Assembly (NCBI GenBank): GCA_016841325.1
Contig: JAENZJ010000033.1
Coordinates: forward strand, 1-32,705
DNA from: Thermincola carboxydiphila
Lineage (GTDB): Bacteria > Bacillota > Thermincolia > Thermincolales > UBA2595
Reading direction: 5' to 3'
DNA: 32,705 nt
Below, in pieces: positions 15,007-22,656 of this stretch. The notes beneath the pieces are model-generated. The model searched no databases. It had not been told where the DNA came from and saw nothing but the letters and a program-made list of their open reading frames with translations. Position numbers and translations under genes: made by a program. The first letter of the stretch is position 1, and each line of letters starts with the position of its first letter.

Positions 15007-16278
15007 TTATATTATTTCCCCAACTGCTTTTAGCAGGTAGTCCTTTATCCCGTCAAGGGGCACTTCCTGCTGCTCACCTGACTTCATATCTCTTACCACA
15101 GCAGCCCCCTTCTCAATTTCCTCCTCACCCAGGATCACAGTGTAAGACGTGTCAAATTTGTTGGCAAATTTCATCTGGGCCTTTAGGCTTCTTCCCATCA
15201 GGTCAATCTCTGCTGCCAGCCCGTCACGCCTCAGGTCATATACAAGTTTAAAGGCTTCCTGTCCCGCTTTATCGCCAAGGGAAGCAATAAACACATCAAG
15301 TCTTCCTTCTGCCGGAAATTCCAGGCCCTGCCGCTCCATGGTAGCTATAATCCGCTCTATACCCAAGGCATACCCTATACCGGGAGTTGCCGGACCACCA
15401 ACCTCTTCAATAAGGCCGTCATACCTGCCTCCTCCGCCAATGGAACTTTGGGCCCCGATATCACTGGCCATTATCTCAAATGCGGTATTGGTATAATAAT
15501 CCAGGCCGCGGACCAGTCTGTTATCAACAATGTAATTAACACCTACATCATCCAGGTATTTTTTAACCTTTTCAAAGTGAGCGGCACACTCCTCACACAG
15601 GCAGTCAGTAGTTGTGGGGGCTTCCCTGCTAAGTTCCCGGCATGTGTCTTCTTTACAGTCAAGAATCCGCATCGGGTTTCTGTCAAACCGGGACTGGCAG
15701 AGTTTACAGAGACTTTTAACCCTGGAGGCCAGGTAACTCTGCAGTTTTTCCCGGTGAACCGGCCTGCACTTGCGGCAGCCGACACTGTTGATATGTAGTT
15801 CAATATCCCTGAGTCCCAGCCGTTGATAAAAATCCATGGCCATGGTAATAACTTCTGCATCAACTGCAGGGTCTTTACTGCCCAGTACCTCTACACCAAA
15901 CTGGTGAAACTGCCGGTACCTGCCCGCCTGGACATTGGCATAGCGAAACATTGGTCCCGCATAATAAACCTTTACAGGCTGAGGCAGGGCATAGAGCTTG
16001 TTCTCCACATAAGCCCTGACCACACAGGCTGTCTGTTCCGGTCTCAGGCTGATACTCCTCCTGCCCTTGTCCTCAAATGTGTACATCTCCTTCTCAACCA
16101 CATCGGTTGTGTCCCCAACACCACGTAAAAACAACTCGGTATGTTCAAAGATCGGGGTCCTGACTTCACTGTAACCGTATTCCCGGCAGATTTCCCTGAT
16201 AACACCTTCCAGGTAATGCCATTTCCTGACCTCTCCCGGTAAGATATCATTAGTCCCCTTGGGCCTTGAAGTTAACAC
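15007..16278 (-). CDS. hisS: Histidyl-tRNA synthetase
   Basis: 423-residue class II synthetase charging tRNA-His. The N-terminal KGTNDILPGEVRKW, motif 2 SLRPEQTACVVRAY, the histidine-specific LVRGLDYYTNTAFE and IGGGGRYDGL, and the C-terminal anticodon domain are all present. A cysteine-rich patch near residues 165-235 (GCRKCRP, LCKLCQ, DCLCEECAAHF) is typical of many clostridial HisRS and may bind zinc. GTG start at 16278 with GAAGGAGGG 8 nt upstream. First gene of a T-box-controlled hisS-aspS operon. Confidence 0.97.
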   Translation of the reverse strand: MLTSRPKGTNDILPGEVRKWHYLEGVIREICREYGYSEVRTPIFEHTELFLRGVGDTTDVVEKEMYTFEDKGRRSISLRPEQTACVVRAYVENKLYALPQPVKVYYAGPMFRYANVQAGRYRQFHQFGVEVLGSKDPAVDAEVITMAMDFYQRLGLRDIELHINSVGCRKCRPVHREKLQSYLASRVKSLCKLCQSRFDRNPMRILDCKEDTCRELSREAPTTTDCLCEECAAHFEKVKKYLDDVGVNYIVDNRLVRGLDYYTNTAFEIMASDIGAQSSIGGGGRYDGLIEEVGGPATPGIGYALGIERIIATMERQGLEFPAEGRLDVFIASLGDKAGQEAFKLVYDLRRDGLAAEIDLMGRSLKAQMKFANKFDTSYTVILGEEEIEKGAAVVRDMKSGEQQEVPLDGIKDYLLKAVGEII

Positions 16279-16303
16279 CGTAAAATCCCTCCTTCACCTA
16301 TTA

Positions 16304-16640
16304 AATACAAAAACCCCTCGTCAAAATACAAAACCCCCCGTCTATGACAATGATAATTCATCGCCAGGGACGAGAGGATATTCCCGCGGTACCACCCTGT
16401 TTGAACAGCACTGGGCTGTCCCACTTCAAATCCGGCATAACGGCGCCTTCCGGGAAAACCTACCCACTGTTCAATGCGGCCTGCTCTCCTGCTCAGTGCC
16501 GGCCTGCTCACCTGTCCAGCTTCAGTCTTCCGGCTCCCGGGTGTCTTTCACCGTTCCATCCCTGGTGGCGCTTCCAGTCACGACGCCCCCTCCCTGTATA
16601 GCAGGTTGCGGTTACTTCTCCCGTTCAAAGCCTTTATCTT
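16304..16640 (-). promoter_or_regulatory. T-box riboswitch leader of hisS-aspS
   Basis: The T-box AGGGTGGTACCGCG (minus strand of 16385-16398) is exact. The terminator 5' arm CCTCTCGTC (16369-16377) can pair with GACGAGGGG (16314-16322) followed by TTTTTG, or with GACGGGGGG (16334-16342) followed by TTTTG: the 3' arm is duplicated. Stem I lies at about 16500-16630. Its likely specifier region reads GACAC (16541-16545), which holds both GAC (Asp) and CAC (His). Uncharged tRNA binding would stabilise the antiterminator. This leader fills the gap between hemZ and hisS. Confidence 0.95.
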
Positions 16641-16667
16641 ATGTATTTGCAACATTACTAGTATATT

Positions 16668-18155
16668 TTAGTCAAAACTCCTGAGCTTGTCAACCTTCAG
16701 GTCAACTATTTCGTCAATTCGTCTGATATAGGCCTCAGGGTCTTTGGGATTATAATGACTAGTGAGGTACCAGGTCCCCGGCTCAACAAATTTTGAACCG
16801 GCCCCGCCCCCCAGTCCGATAACAGTCTGGCGTTCCTCAATCATCTGGACATTATAGATGCAGTCATGCCCTTCAAGGGCATATCCGATATTCTCCAGCG
16901 GGCTGACCATGTTTTTCTGCCGGTAAAGGTAGTATGGCTTCATTCCCATTCTCCCGGCAGCTTCATGGGCAATGTGGAGCATTTTTTCGATCTCCTGTGC
17001 CGGGGAAATATCAAAATCATCTTTAGCTTCATTTATTCGCGAGGACCGCTTTACGGCCATTGTATGAACCGTGAGGTTTTCCGGTTTAAGGATTTCAATT
17101 CCGGCCAGGGTATCTGCCACATCAGCAGCATTTTCCCCGGGGAGGCCGATTATTACATCCATATTTATGGTCTGAAATCCCACCTGTCTGGCCATGGCAA
17201 AAGCTTCAGCTACCTGTTCCGGTGAGTGCCGGCGCCCGATAACCTCCAGGGTCTGGGGGTTCATTGTCTGTGGGTTAATACTCACCCTAGTAACACCCTG
17301 TTGTTTGGCTGTGGTAAGTTTCTCCATGGTTACCGTATCCGGCCTTCCTGCCTCCAGGGTAATCTCAACAGTTGCCCCTGACACCAGTGAATCGTTTATG
17401 GTATCCACCAGGTAACATATTTGTTCCTTATTAAGAACTGTAGGTGTCCCTCCGCCCACGTAGACTGTCTGCACCTGTAGTCCCAGTTCCCCGGCGGCCC
17501 TGCCAATTGCCCTGATCTCTTTTTCCAGTGCCAGCAAAAACGGCTCAACCAGTTTAGCGCTCTTTTCCACAGAATATGCAGGAAACGAACAGTAAGCACA
17601 TCTGGTCGGGCAAAATGGGATGCCGACATATATACTGATCAGTTTCCGGGCCTCTTCCGGCGACAGCAGGAAGGCCCTCTGCCTCCGGGCAATATCTGTC
17701 AGCAGGACAGCCTTGTCCGGTGAAACATTATATGCCTCACCCAGATACCGTCGTATGCTGTCCCACTGCCATCCCGTGTCCAGGAGCCTGTGGACAATCT
17801 TGGTTGGCCTGATCCCGGTAAGAATACCCCATGGTCCCGGGGGTCGTCCGGTATATCTGGTCAGCAACCTGAACAGGGCCAGCTTAACCAGTCGTTTCCG
17901 GTGATTGTTCAGGTCATCAGAAAAGGGGAGTACCCGTGGATCCCCTGAAACCTGTTCAGCAGCAGATTGATTACCCTCTTTTAAATGCGCAGTCCCAATG
18001 ATCACCGGCCCGTCTGAAAATGTGGCAACTTTCAGGGTAAGCTTACAATCCCCGCAATGCTCCAGCCTGATTTCCGCACCGGGGTAAAACAGGCGGACCA
18101 CATCCTGACCGGTAACAGCAAGTTCTCTTTGACTTGATAATAGTTCGATGATCAT
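16668..18155 (-). CDS. hemZ: Coproporphyrinogen dehydrogenase HemZ (radical SAM)
   Basis: 495-residue member of the oxygen-independent coproporphyrinogen oxidase group, HemZ subfamily. An N-terminal extension of about 170 residues precedes the radical SAM core, where VGIPFCPTRCAYCSFPAYS carries the CX3CX2C cluster site. YVGGGTPTVL and the MNPQTLEVIGRRHS segment follow. It would convert coproporphyrinogen to protoporphyrinogen or act in an anaerobic haem side pathway; HemZ activity is less certain than HemN. AAGGAG lies 4 nt before the ATG. It starts 8 bp after the lipoprotein gene, so both are one operon. Confidence 0.92.
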   Translation of the reverse strand: MIIELLSSQRELAVTGQDVVRLFYPGAEIRLEHCGDCKLTLKVATFSDGPVIIGTAHLKEGNQSAAEQVSGDPRVLPFSDDLNNHRKRLVKLALFRLLTRYTGRPPGPWGILTGIRPTKIVHRLLDTGWQWDSIRRYLGEAYNVSPDKAVLLTDIARRQRAFLLSPEEARKLISIYVGIPFCPTRCAYCSFPAYSVEKSAKLVEPFLLALEKEIRAIGRAAGELGLQVQTVYVGGGTPTVLNKEQICYLVDTINDSLVSGATVEITLEAGRPDTVTMEKLTTAKQQGVTRVSINPQTMNPQTLEVIGRRHSPEQVAEAFAMARQVGFQTINMDVIIGLPGENAADVADTLAGIEILKPENLTVHTMAVKRSSRINEAKDDFDISPAQEIEKMLHIAHEAAGRMGMKPYYLYRQKNMVSPLENIGYALEGHDCIYNVQMIEERQTVIGLGGGAGSKFVEPGTWYLTSHYNPKDPEAYIRRIDEIVDLKVDKLRSFD

Positions 18156-18163
18156 GTTTCTCC

Positions 18164-18631
18164 TTATGGAACCAGGTCCTGTTCAATAATCCAGTGCCCC
18201 TCCGGGTCCAATACCGCTGTCACCTCATGTTTCCTGTTGCTCCAGGCGTCTTCTTTGGTAAACTCCGTCCCGGCAACCTTGGAAGGGTCAATATAATCCC
18301 AGGTAACCACAACAGTTTCAAACACCTCCGCAGTAGCCCTTTTCCCATCTATTTTAAGGTCACTGATCCGCAGGGTTATCGAATATTTCATGTCTTTCAC
18401 ATTACTCCACTGGCCATTTGGGGACCAATCGAGGTATGCCCTGTTCTGCTCCATGGCATTAGGGCTGAAATACCGGGACAGGACTTCCTTGTCTTTATAC
18501 AAAAACACCACATCCGCACGGGTCTTGAAGGCTTCTTCTAAAAATAGCCTGACCTCTTCCTTATTGCTGCTTGTGCAGCCGGATATAATCAATAGTATAA
18601 GTAAAATATATACATAATATAATTTTTTCAT
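18164..18631 (-). CDS. Small lipoprotein of unknown function
   Basis: 155 residues. A lysine-start signal sequence of about 18 residues ends in the lipobox IISGC, so the protein is lipidated and held on the outer face of the membrane. The rest (EEVRLFLEEAFKTRAD, then beta-rich segments ending in DPEGHWIIEQDLVP) resembles NTF2/amidase-leader-like domains with alternating strands, but no family is assigned. GGAGGCGG lies 8 nt before the ATG. It is co-transcribed with hemZ; a functional link is not evident. Confidence 0.85.
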   Translation of the reverse strand: MKKLYYVYILLILLIISGCTSSNKEEVRLFLEEAFKTRADVVFLYKDKEVLSRYFSPNAMEQNRAYLDWSPNGQWSNVKDMKYSITLRISDLKIDGKRATAEVFETVVVTWDYIDPSKVAGTEFTKEDAWSNRKHEVTAVLDPEGHWIIEQDLVP

Positions 18632-18949
18632 CCGACCGCCTCCGCTTCCATTTTTATTGGAACCTGATAAAAATTCTTCTACTAATATTATACACTATTT
18701 ACCCTTGAAAACTAAGTTTTTTGGCAATTAGGAAAATATAATTGGCTTAGCGTTAATTCAAGCATGCTGCACCTCAGTTTTTCACAGACATTCATACTTA
18801 ACAATTTAGCATTATTTAACTTCAATGTTGTTCATAGTTTTCCTTGTTTTTTGTTCAGATAGCACTGTTCCTGCCATGCAAAAAGCATCCGCCAAACAGC
18901 CGGCAGATGCTTATTTATTACACCTATTATTTTTTAAAATCCCTCAGTT
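18632..18949. other. 318-bp intergenic region
   Basis: No gene seen. It holds a TATAAT (minus strand, 18687-18692) that probably serves the lipoprotein-hemZ operon, with only a weak TTAGTT at -35, and the terminator of the DUF1638 gene at its right end. The middle (18713-18880) is AT-rich and shows only a weak CAATTA/TAATTG repeat. Confidence 0.5.
18878..18912 (-). terminator. Terminator of the MTH865-DUF1638 operon
   Basis: Minus-strand AAGCATC/GATGCTT with an inner GCC/GGC pairing, ending in TTTTT. It begins about 38 bp after the DUF1638 stop. Confidence 0.8.
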
Positions 18950-19513
18950 TTAACCAATCAGGCTGCTTATTTCCCTTTTCAGGTTTTCCAGATTTCCCGG
19001 GTACATCTCCAGAGGAACTCCGGTATACTCATAGAATTCCAGGACCTCTTCATCATTTATTTCGTAAAGGCCTGTATCGATATAGACAATCCGGTCATAG
19101 TACCCGAAATTAATCCTGGCGTCAACTGAATCCCATTTCAGCTCCTCAACAAATATTTTTTTCCATTTTTTCAGCCACCCGTGAGAGACAAAGAAAGTTT
19201 TTGATTCAGCCTCCAGTTCCCTCATCTTTTTACCCAGGAGCATTTCAATACAGTTAATTCCTGTTACAATTTTTGCATGATACCTTTCAGTAATATCCCG
19301 GATTTCCGGATGGCACTTGGTACCCACCAGCACTGCGGGCTGCTCATCACGATCTGCCTCTTCCAGCCTGCTGACCAGAGCCCTCTCCAGCCTGTCAAAG
19401 TCTACGTGGAGCGCTGCATCAAAAAAGAGTATCCGGTTCTCTAAATTGAGTTCTTTCATAACCTTCTCGATTTCTGTTTTCAGCATGGAGCAGGCTATAA
19501 AAACTGTCCTCAT
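18950..19513 (-). CDS. DUF1638-family protein
   Basis: 187 residues, no signal or membrane segment. The start TVFIACSMLKTEIEKVM, the FFDAALHVDFDRLERAL segment, and GTKCHPEIRD and GINCIEMLLGKKM are consistent with DUF1638, a cysteine-containing family of unknown function found mainly in methanogens and anaerobes, often beside corrinoid methyltransferase genes. Three cysteines (in ACS, KCHPE and NCIE) could bind metal or cofactor. It starts 1 bp after the MTH865-like stop with no strong ribosome site, so it is translationally coupled. Both genes lie behind a Crp-type site. Family call from memory of motifs. Confidence 0.7.
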   Translation of the reverse strand: MRTVFIACSMLKTEIEKVMKELNLENRILFFDAALHVDFDRLERALVSRLEEADRDEQPAVLVGTKCHPEIRDITERYHAKIVTGINCIEMLLGKKMRELEAESKTFFVSHGWLKKWKKIFVEELKWDSVDARINFGYYDRIVYIDTGLYEINDEEVLEFYEYTGVPLEMYPGNLENLKREISSLIG

Positions 19514-19514
19514 A

Positions 19515-19757
19515 TTATTTCAGCCCGGCCCTGTTGAGAATAGTTTCTGCCACATCTTCAGGGCTTTTGAAGGGAAAATCTCCAGGGGTCAATAATTTTC
19601 CGGCTTCACCTGCCGTCATTTCAATCCCGTCAGCCCGGCATGTGGTTGCCGCTCCCTGGGGAAATGCCGCCAGGAGTCCTTCCGGTGATGTGATGGGAAA
19701 CTCCGCTCCCTCCAAGGCGCCCATAATCTGTTTCTTGATTGTCTCCCTTACTGACAT
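19515..19757 (-). CDS. MTH865-like small protein
   Basis: 80-residue protein strongly resembling the MTH865 family first seen in Methanothermobacter: [20 protein letters not shown], a TTC-containing stretch, TAGEAGKLL and [14 protein letters not shown]. These are small helical proteins of unknown function found in archaea and anaerobic bacteria. An upstream TTG would overlap the ribosome site; the ATG at 19757 (MSVRETIKK) has AAGGAG 10 nt before it. It is first in a two-gene operon with the DUF1638 gene, behind a promoter with a Crp-type site. Confidence 0.85.
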   Translation of the reverse strand: MSVRETIKKQIMGALEGAEFPITSPEGLLAAFPQGAATTCRADGIEMTAGEAGKLLTPGDFPFKSPEDVAETILNRAGLK

Positions 19758-19804
19758 CGGTAAATCACTCCTTTTTCTCAATTTTTTTGTATCATCTGTC
19801 CCTT

Positions 19805-19846
19805 ATGTTACCGAATAATAAGACCAAATTCAGTAAAGTGGTTTAC
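19805..19846 (-). promoter_or_regulatory. Crp-type site and -10 box of the MTH865-DUF1638 operon
   Basis: The palindrome GTAAACCACTTTAC (minus strand, 19833-19846) is centred 32 bp before TAACAT (19805-19810). That places it at -41.5, the class II activator position of Crp/FNR proteins. The promoter has no -35 box, as expected for an activator-dependent one. The site matches the one at crp in 19 of 23 bases including flanks. Confidence 0.7.
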
Positions 19847-19864
19847 AAAACAGAAATTTATAGT

Positions 19865-20164
19865 TCAGTTGATTTTTCCAAAAAGCCTGTTAACTGCATC
19901 AGTGACAAGCAGACCGTCAAAACCGGCCTCGATCAGACTGCTTATCAGTCTTTTTTCATTGATAATGCCATTGTCCCCGGCCACCCCTCCACCTTCCCTT
20001 TCAATCATTAAAATGATACTCTTCAGGACTCTGCCTGTTTCAGAATCCTGCTTAATCTCATACAAAACCCAGCGTGCTGTTTCCAGATCCCTGACCAGCT
20101 TGCGAATTGCCGTCTCTGAACAATTAAATTTGTTGTAATCAAGCATTTTTAATCTGTTGTGCAT
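19865..20164 (-). CDS. Unknown 99-residue protein co-transcribed with crp
   Basis: Not recognised. The sequence is soluble and mainly helical by eye: an N-terminal part with one cysteine (FNCSETAIRKLVRDLE), a middle ILMIEREGGG turn and a C-terminal helix pair ending in VNRLFGKIN. The ATG at 20164 with AAGGA 10 nt upstream overlaps the end of crp by 26 bp; a second ATG at 20146 would overlap by 8 bp but has no ribosome site. Overlap with crp implies coupled expression, so it may modulate the regulator or belong to its response. Confidence 0.65.
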   Translation of the reverse strand: MHNRLKMLDYNKFNCSETAIRKLVRDLETARWVLYEIKQDSETGRVLKSIILMIEREGGGVAGDNGIINEKRLISSLIEAGFDGLLVTDAVNRLFGKIN

Positions 20165-20849
20165 TATTAATTTCTTCCTTTGTTGCTTTCCGGTCAGTCA
20201 GGTAGAACCGGCGCTCAAAAACAGCAATCCTGCCCTCACCCTTAAGGTCATTCAGAGTGTTGGTTACCATAACTCTGGAGGCATTGACCAGATTGGCCAG
20301 GTCCTGGTGATTTAACAAAATGTCAATCTTTACTCCTCTTGGAGTGTTCAGGCCATAATCACGTGCCAGGCGCTGCAGAACATCCATGACCCTGCCCTTC
20401 ACATCCCTGAATGCCAAATTAGCCATTTGTTCTGTATAGTTGTTCAGCTTGTCCGCCAATGTTTTAATTATTTTGAGGGAGGTCATCGGATTTTGCAGCA
20501 GGCGGGGAATATCCTCCCTGGCACAGGTACATACATAAGTATCCTCCATTGCCTTAGCATTCATAGTATGATCAACACTCTCAAAGATGGTGTTTTCCCC
20601 GAAAATGTCATCCTCCTGAAGAATATCCAGAATAATCTCCTTGCCATCTTCGGAAATCTTATAAAGAAGAACCCGTCCCGCCCGAACCAGATAGATGGTA
20701 TCCGCAGGGTCTCCTTCCGAGAAAATAGGGTCACCCTTCCGGTAAAAGAGGCCCCGGGCCAATTTGGTTACAGTCTGCTTTTCCTCTTCACTGAGGGCCT
20801 CAAATAATTCTAAGTCCTTCATGCACTTAATTTTGCCGGTCACTCTCAC
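20139..20849 (-). CDS. Crp/FNR-family transcriptional activator
   Basis: 236 residues from the GTG at 20849, which has AGAGG 5 nt upstream; the frame stays open far upstream but that part would cover the promoter and the divergent small gene. The cyclic-nucleotide-binding-like barrel is at about 10-125 (GDPIFSEGDPADTIYLVRAGRVLLYK, residues about 40-65), a long dimer helix follows, and the winged helix ends NHQDLANLVNASRVMVTNTL. Only scattered cysteines are present, not the FNR four-cysteine set, so the signal is not obviously an Fe-S cluster. A palindrome at -41.5 of its own promoter suggests autoactivation. Confidence 0.92.
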   Translation of the reverse strand: MRVTGKIKCMKDLELFEALSEEEKQTVTKLARGLFYRKGDPIFSEGDPADTIYLVRAGRVLLYKISEDGKEIILDILQEDDIFGENTIFESVDHTMNAKAMEDTYVCTCAREDIPRLLQNPMTSLKIIKTLADKLNNYTEQMANLAFRDVKGRVMDVLQRLARDYGLNTPRGVKIDILLNHQDLANLVNASRVMVTNTLNDLKGEGRIAVFERRFYLTDRKATKEEINNAQQIKNA

Positions 20850-20885
20850 AATCACCTCTTTAAAATAGGTCATAGATATATGTAA

Positions 20886-20927
20886 AGTATATAACAAATG
20901 TCCCTTTTTTTCAGTAAAGCACTTTAC
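20886..20927 (-). promoter_or_regulatory. Crp-type site and -10 box of the crp promoter
   Basis: GTAAAGCACTTTAC (20914-20927) is a perfect palindrome except its centre, 32 bp from the -10 box TATACT (minus strand, 20886-20891), hence at -41.5. The same site lies 31 bp upstream of the divergent small CxxCH gene and could influence it too. Confidence 0.7.
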
Positions 20928-20958
20928 AAAAGAATGAATGAAACCCTGTGTCCTTTTT

Positions 20959-21111
20959 ATGAAGAAAATGGCAGTCATTCTTACAACAGCTGCATTACTG
21001 GTCACTTTCATCAGCTCTGTACAGGCTACCCCGGACAAGGCAGAAAAAACAGGCAAGACCTGTGGTGAATGTCATTCCAAGATTAGTCACAAACAGTTTG
21101 GAAATAAGTAA
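20959..21111 (+). CDS. Tiny secreted mono-haem (CxxCH) protein
   Basis: 50 residues. Residues 1-23 are a textbook signal peptide: MKK start, hydrophobic core, and cleavage site SVQA. The 27-residue mature part carries TCGECHSKISH, a CxxCH c-type haem motif with a further His six residues later that could be a ligand. No strong ribosome site is seen; an in-frame ATG at 20938 would add seven residues. The gene is divergent from crp, lies just behind the Crp-type palindrome, and ends in a terminator hairpin, so it is a complete unit rather than a truncated one. Typical monohaem cytochromes are 80 residues or more. Confidence 0.65.
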   Translation: MKKMAVILTTAALLVTFISSVQATPDKAEKTGKTCGECHSKISHKQFGNK

Positions 21112-21138
21112 AGGAGGGCCACCATTCCGGTCCTCCTT
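21111..21138. terminator. Bidirectional terminator between the CxxCH gene and pdaA-like gene
   Basis: AAGGAGGGCC and GGTCCTCCTT form a 10-bp stem with one wobble and an 8-nt loop. It follows the plus-strand stop at once (ATCATTTC after it) and on the minus strand runs into TTTACTTATTT, 17 bp after the deacetylase stop. Confidence 0.7.
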
Positions 21139-21154
21139 ATCATTTCAGGCTTCC

Positions 21155-21991
21155 TCATATTTCATATATTGGCACAATCCTGTATCCCCGGCTCCTAATT
21201 TCCTTAATCATCCTGTCAAGTCCCCCGACCACATCCTCAGAATTACCATGCAGGAGGATAACAGCGCCGTTATGCAGTTGAGCGGTTATTCCCTTAATAG
21301 CTTCCTGGGGGCCGCCCATAGGCAGCCAGTCTTTGATGGCTACACTCCAAAATGCCGTCCGGTAACCCAGGTCCCTGGTCAGTTTAAGTGTCCGCTCACT
21401 ATATTCCCCCATAGGAGGCCTCATATACTTATACTTAATTTTATAACCGGCTACCTCTCTGGCTATCTTTTCCCAGCCCAGGATTTCCTGCTTCACTTCA
21501 CCGTCGGGCAGTGTCGGCAGGCTTTTATGCCTTACCGTATGATTTCCCAGGACATGACCTCCACTGATTATTTGCCTGGCCAGTTCCGGCTCTTTTTCAA
21601 TCCAATGAGTGGTAACAAAAAAGCTTGCTTTAACATTGTTTTCTTTCAAAGTCTCCAGTATCTTCGGGGTCAGGCCTTCTTTCTCATAGCCAAGGTCAAA
21701 GGTCAGGGTTACCTGTTTTTTACTGCTGTCCCCAACAAAAAGAGCATTGTATTTTTTTACCAGGTCACGCTGGTGTGCGGTAACTTCGGGAGGCTTACCC
21801 TGTTTTGACTTTACAAAACCCCAGCCTTCCTTCCGGTCGGAAACCCCTGCAGCGCCACCGCTGTTTTCCTGTCCCGGGATAAGGGAACTATGTTCCCGGG
21901 ACCCGGTGTTATCACCTGACAATATATTTAATCCGGTTATACTGATAACTGCCAGGATAATAAAGACCGCCAAAAATATCCTGTTGCGCAT
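21155..21991 (-). CDS. PdaA-like polysaccharide (muramic acid) deacetylase
   Basis: 278 residues with an N-terminal membrane anchor (about 5-23), a low-complexity linker and a NodB deacetylase domain. The pre-domain GWGFVKSKQGKPPEV and the motif 1 variant TFDLGYE (in place of TFDDG) mark the PdaA subfamily, which makes muramic delta-lactam in spore cortex. Metal ligands are in GNHTVRHKSLP; RPPMGEYS and VILLHGN are motifs 3 and 5. GGGGG lies 7 nt before the ATG. Together with SpoVG it indicates endospore formation. A vegetative wall role cannot be excluded. Confidence 0.85.
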   Translation of the reverse strand: MRNRIFLAVFIILAVISITGLNILSGDNTGSREHSSLIPGQENSGGAAGVSDRKEGWGFVKSKQGKPPEVTAHQRDLVKKYNALFVGDSSKKQVTLTFDLGYEKEGLTPKILETLKENNVKASFFVTTHWIEKEPELARQIISGGHVLGNHTVRHKSLPTLPDGEVKQEILGWEKIAREVAGYKIKYKYMRPPMGEYSERTLKLTRDLGYRTAFWSVAIKDWLPMGGPQEAIKGITAQLHNGAVILLHGNSEDVVGGLDRMIKEIRSRGYRIVPIYEI

Positions 21992-22195
21992 AACATAACC
22001 CCCTACAGTAAATTAGTCCGCAAAATTTGTTGATAGTGTTTGCTGACCGGGGAGAAGTTATGCCCAAACAGGTGCAGGAAAATATTTGACCTGTATGGTT
22101 TCCTGATAGGAATAAACAGTCACGGTATAGAACTAAACAACCATGAAGTGAAATCTTTATAAGCAGTTACAATTACTTTGTAAAGGAGAGCCAGC

Positions 22196-22639
22196 ATGAA
22201 TGTCAGGCCAAGTATCCTCATAGTTCAAGACAACAAAATACTATTACTTAAATATATTTACAGCGGGCATGAAGTTTTTGCCCTGCCAGGAGGCGGTCCG
22301 GAGGGTGACGAGACAATGGAGACCGCACTTGTCAGGGAATTAAAAGAAGAGCTTATGATTGACGTATCTGTTGACCGGCTGGTATTTACCGGAGAAGTTT
22401 TGGGCCCGGACAAAAAAAAATCCACCCTCCACTGTGTTTTCACCGGCAGAGTCACCGGCGGCATCCCTGAGGTGAATGCCGCAGAAACTTCAGCGCTTGG
22501 TTTTGAGTGGGTGAATGTAACGGTTCTTGATACACTGAACCTGTATCCAAATATAGGTGGGCATATCAAAGCCCTGATCAGTAATGGACAGCCATACGAA
22601 AATGCTTACCTGGGCAGAATCCGACAGCAATGGTTTTAA
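22196..22639 (+). CDS. NUDIX hydrolase
   Basis: 147 residues. The Nudix box is GGPEGDETMETALVRELKEE (about residues 32-51), with the final Gly of the consensus replaced by Met; all catalytic Glu residues are kept. It would hydrolyse a nucleoside diphosphate derivative; the substrate is unknown. AAGGAGAG precedes the ATG by 6 nt. It is one of the few plus-strand genes and converges on the metallo-hydrolase gene with only 17 bp between. A TTGACC at 22086 may be part of its promoter, without a clear -10 box. Confidence 0.92.
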   Translation: MNVRPSILIVQDNKILLLKYIYSGHEVFALPGGGPEGDETMETALVRELKEELMIDVSVDRLVFTGEVLGPDKKKSTLHCVFTGRVTGGIPEVNAAETSALGFEWVNVTVLDTLNLYPNIGGHIKALISNGQPYENAYLGRIRQQWF

Positions 22640-22656
22640 CTGTCGTGGTTGCCAGT

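Noticed and set aside
20850-21056. N-terminal extension of the Crp protein to 305 residues
   Set aside because: The added residues resemble no Crp family member, cover the promoter and operator, and run opposite the CxxCH gene; a GTG with a good ribosome site at 20849 gives the normal size.
21062-21808. 248-codon plus-strand reading frame
   Set aside because: Antisense to the deacetylase gene, whose catalytic motifs are intact; no ribosome site.
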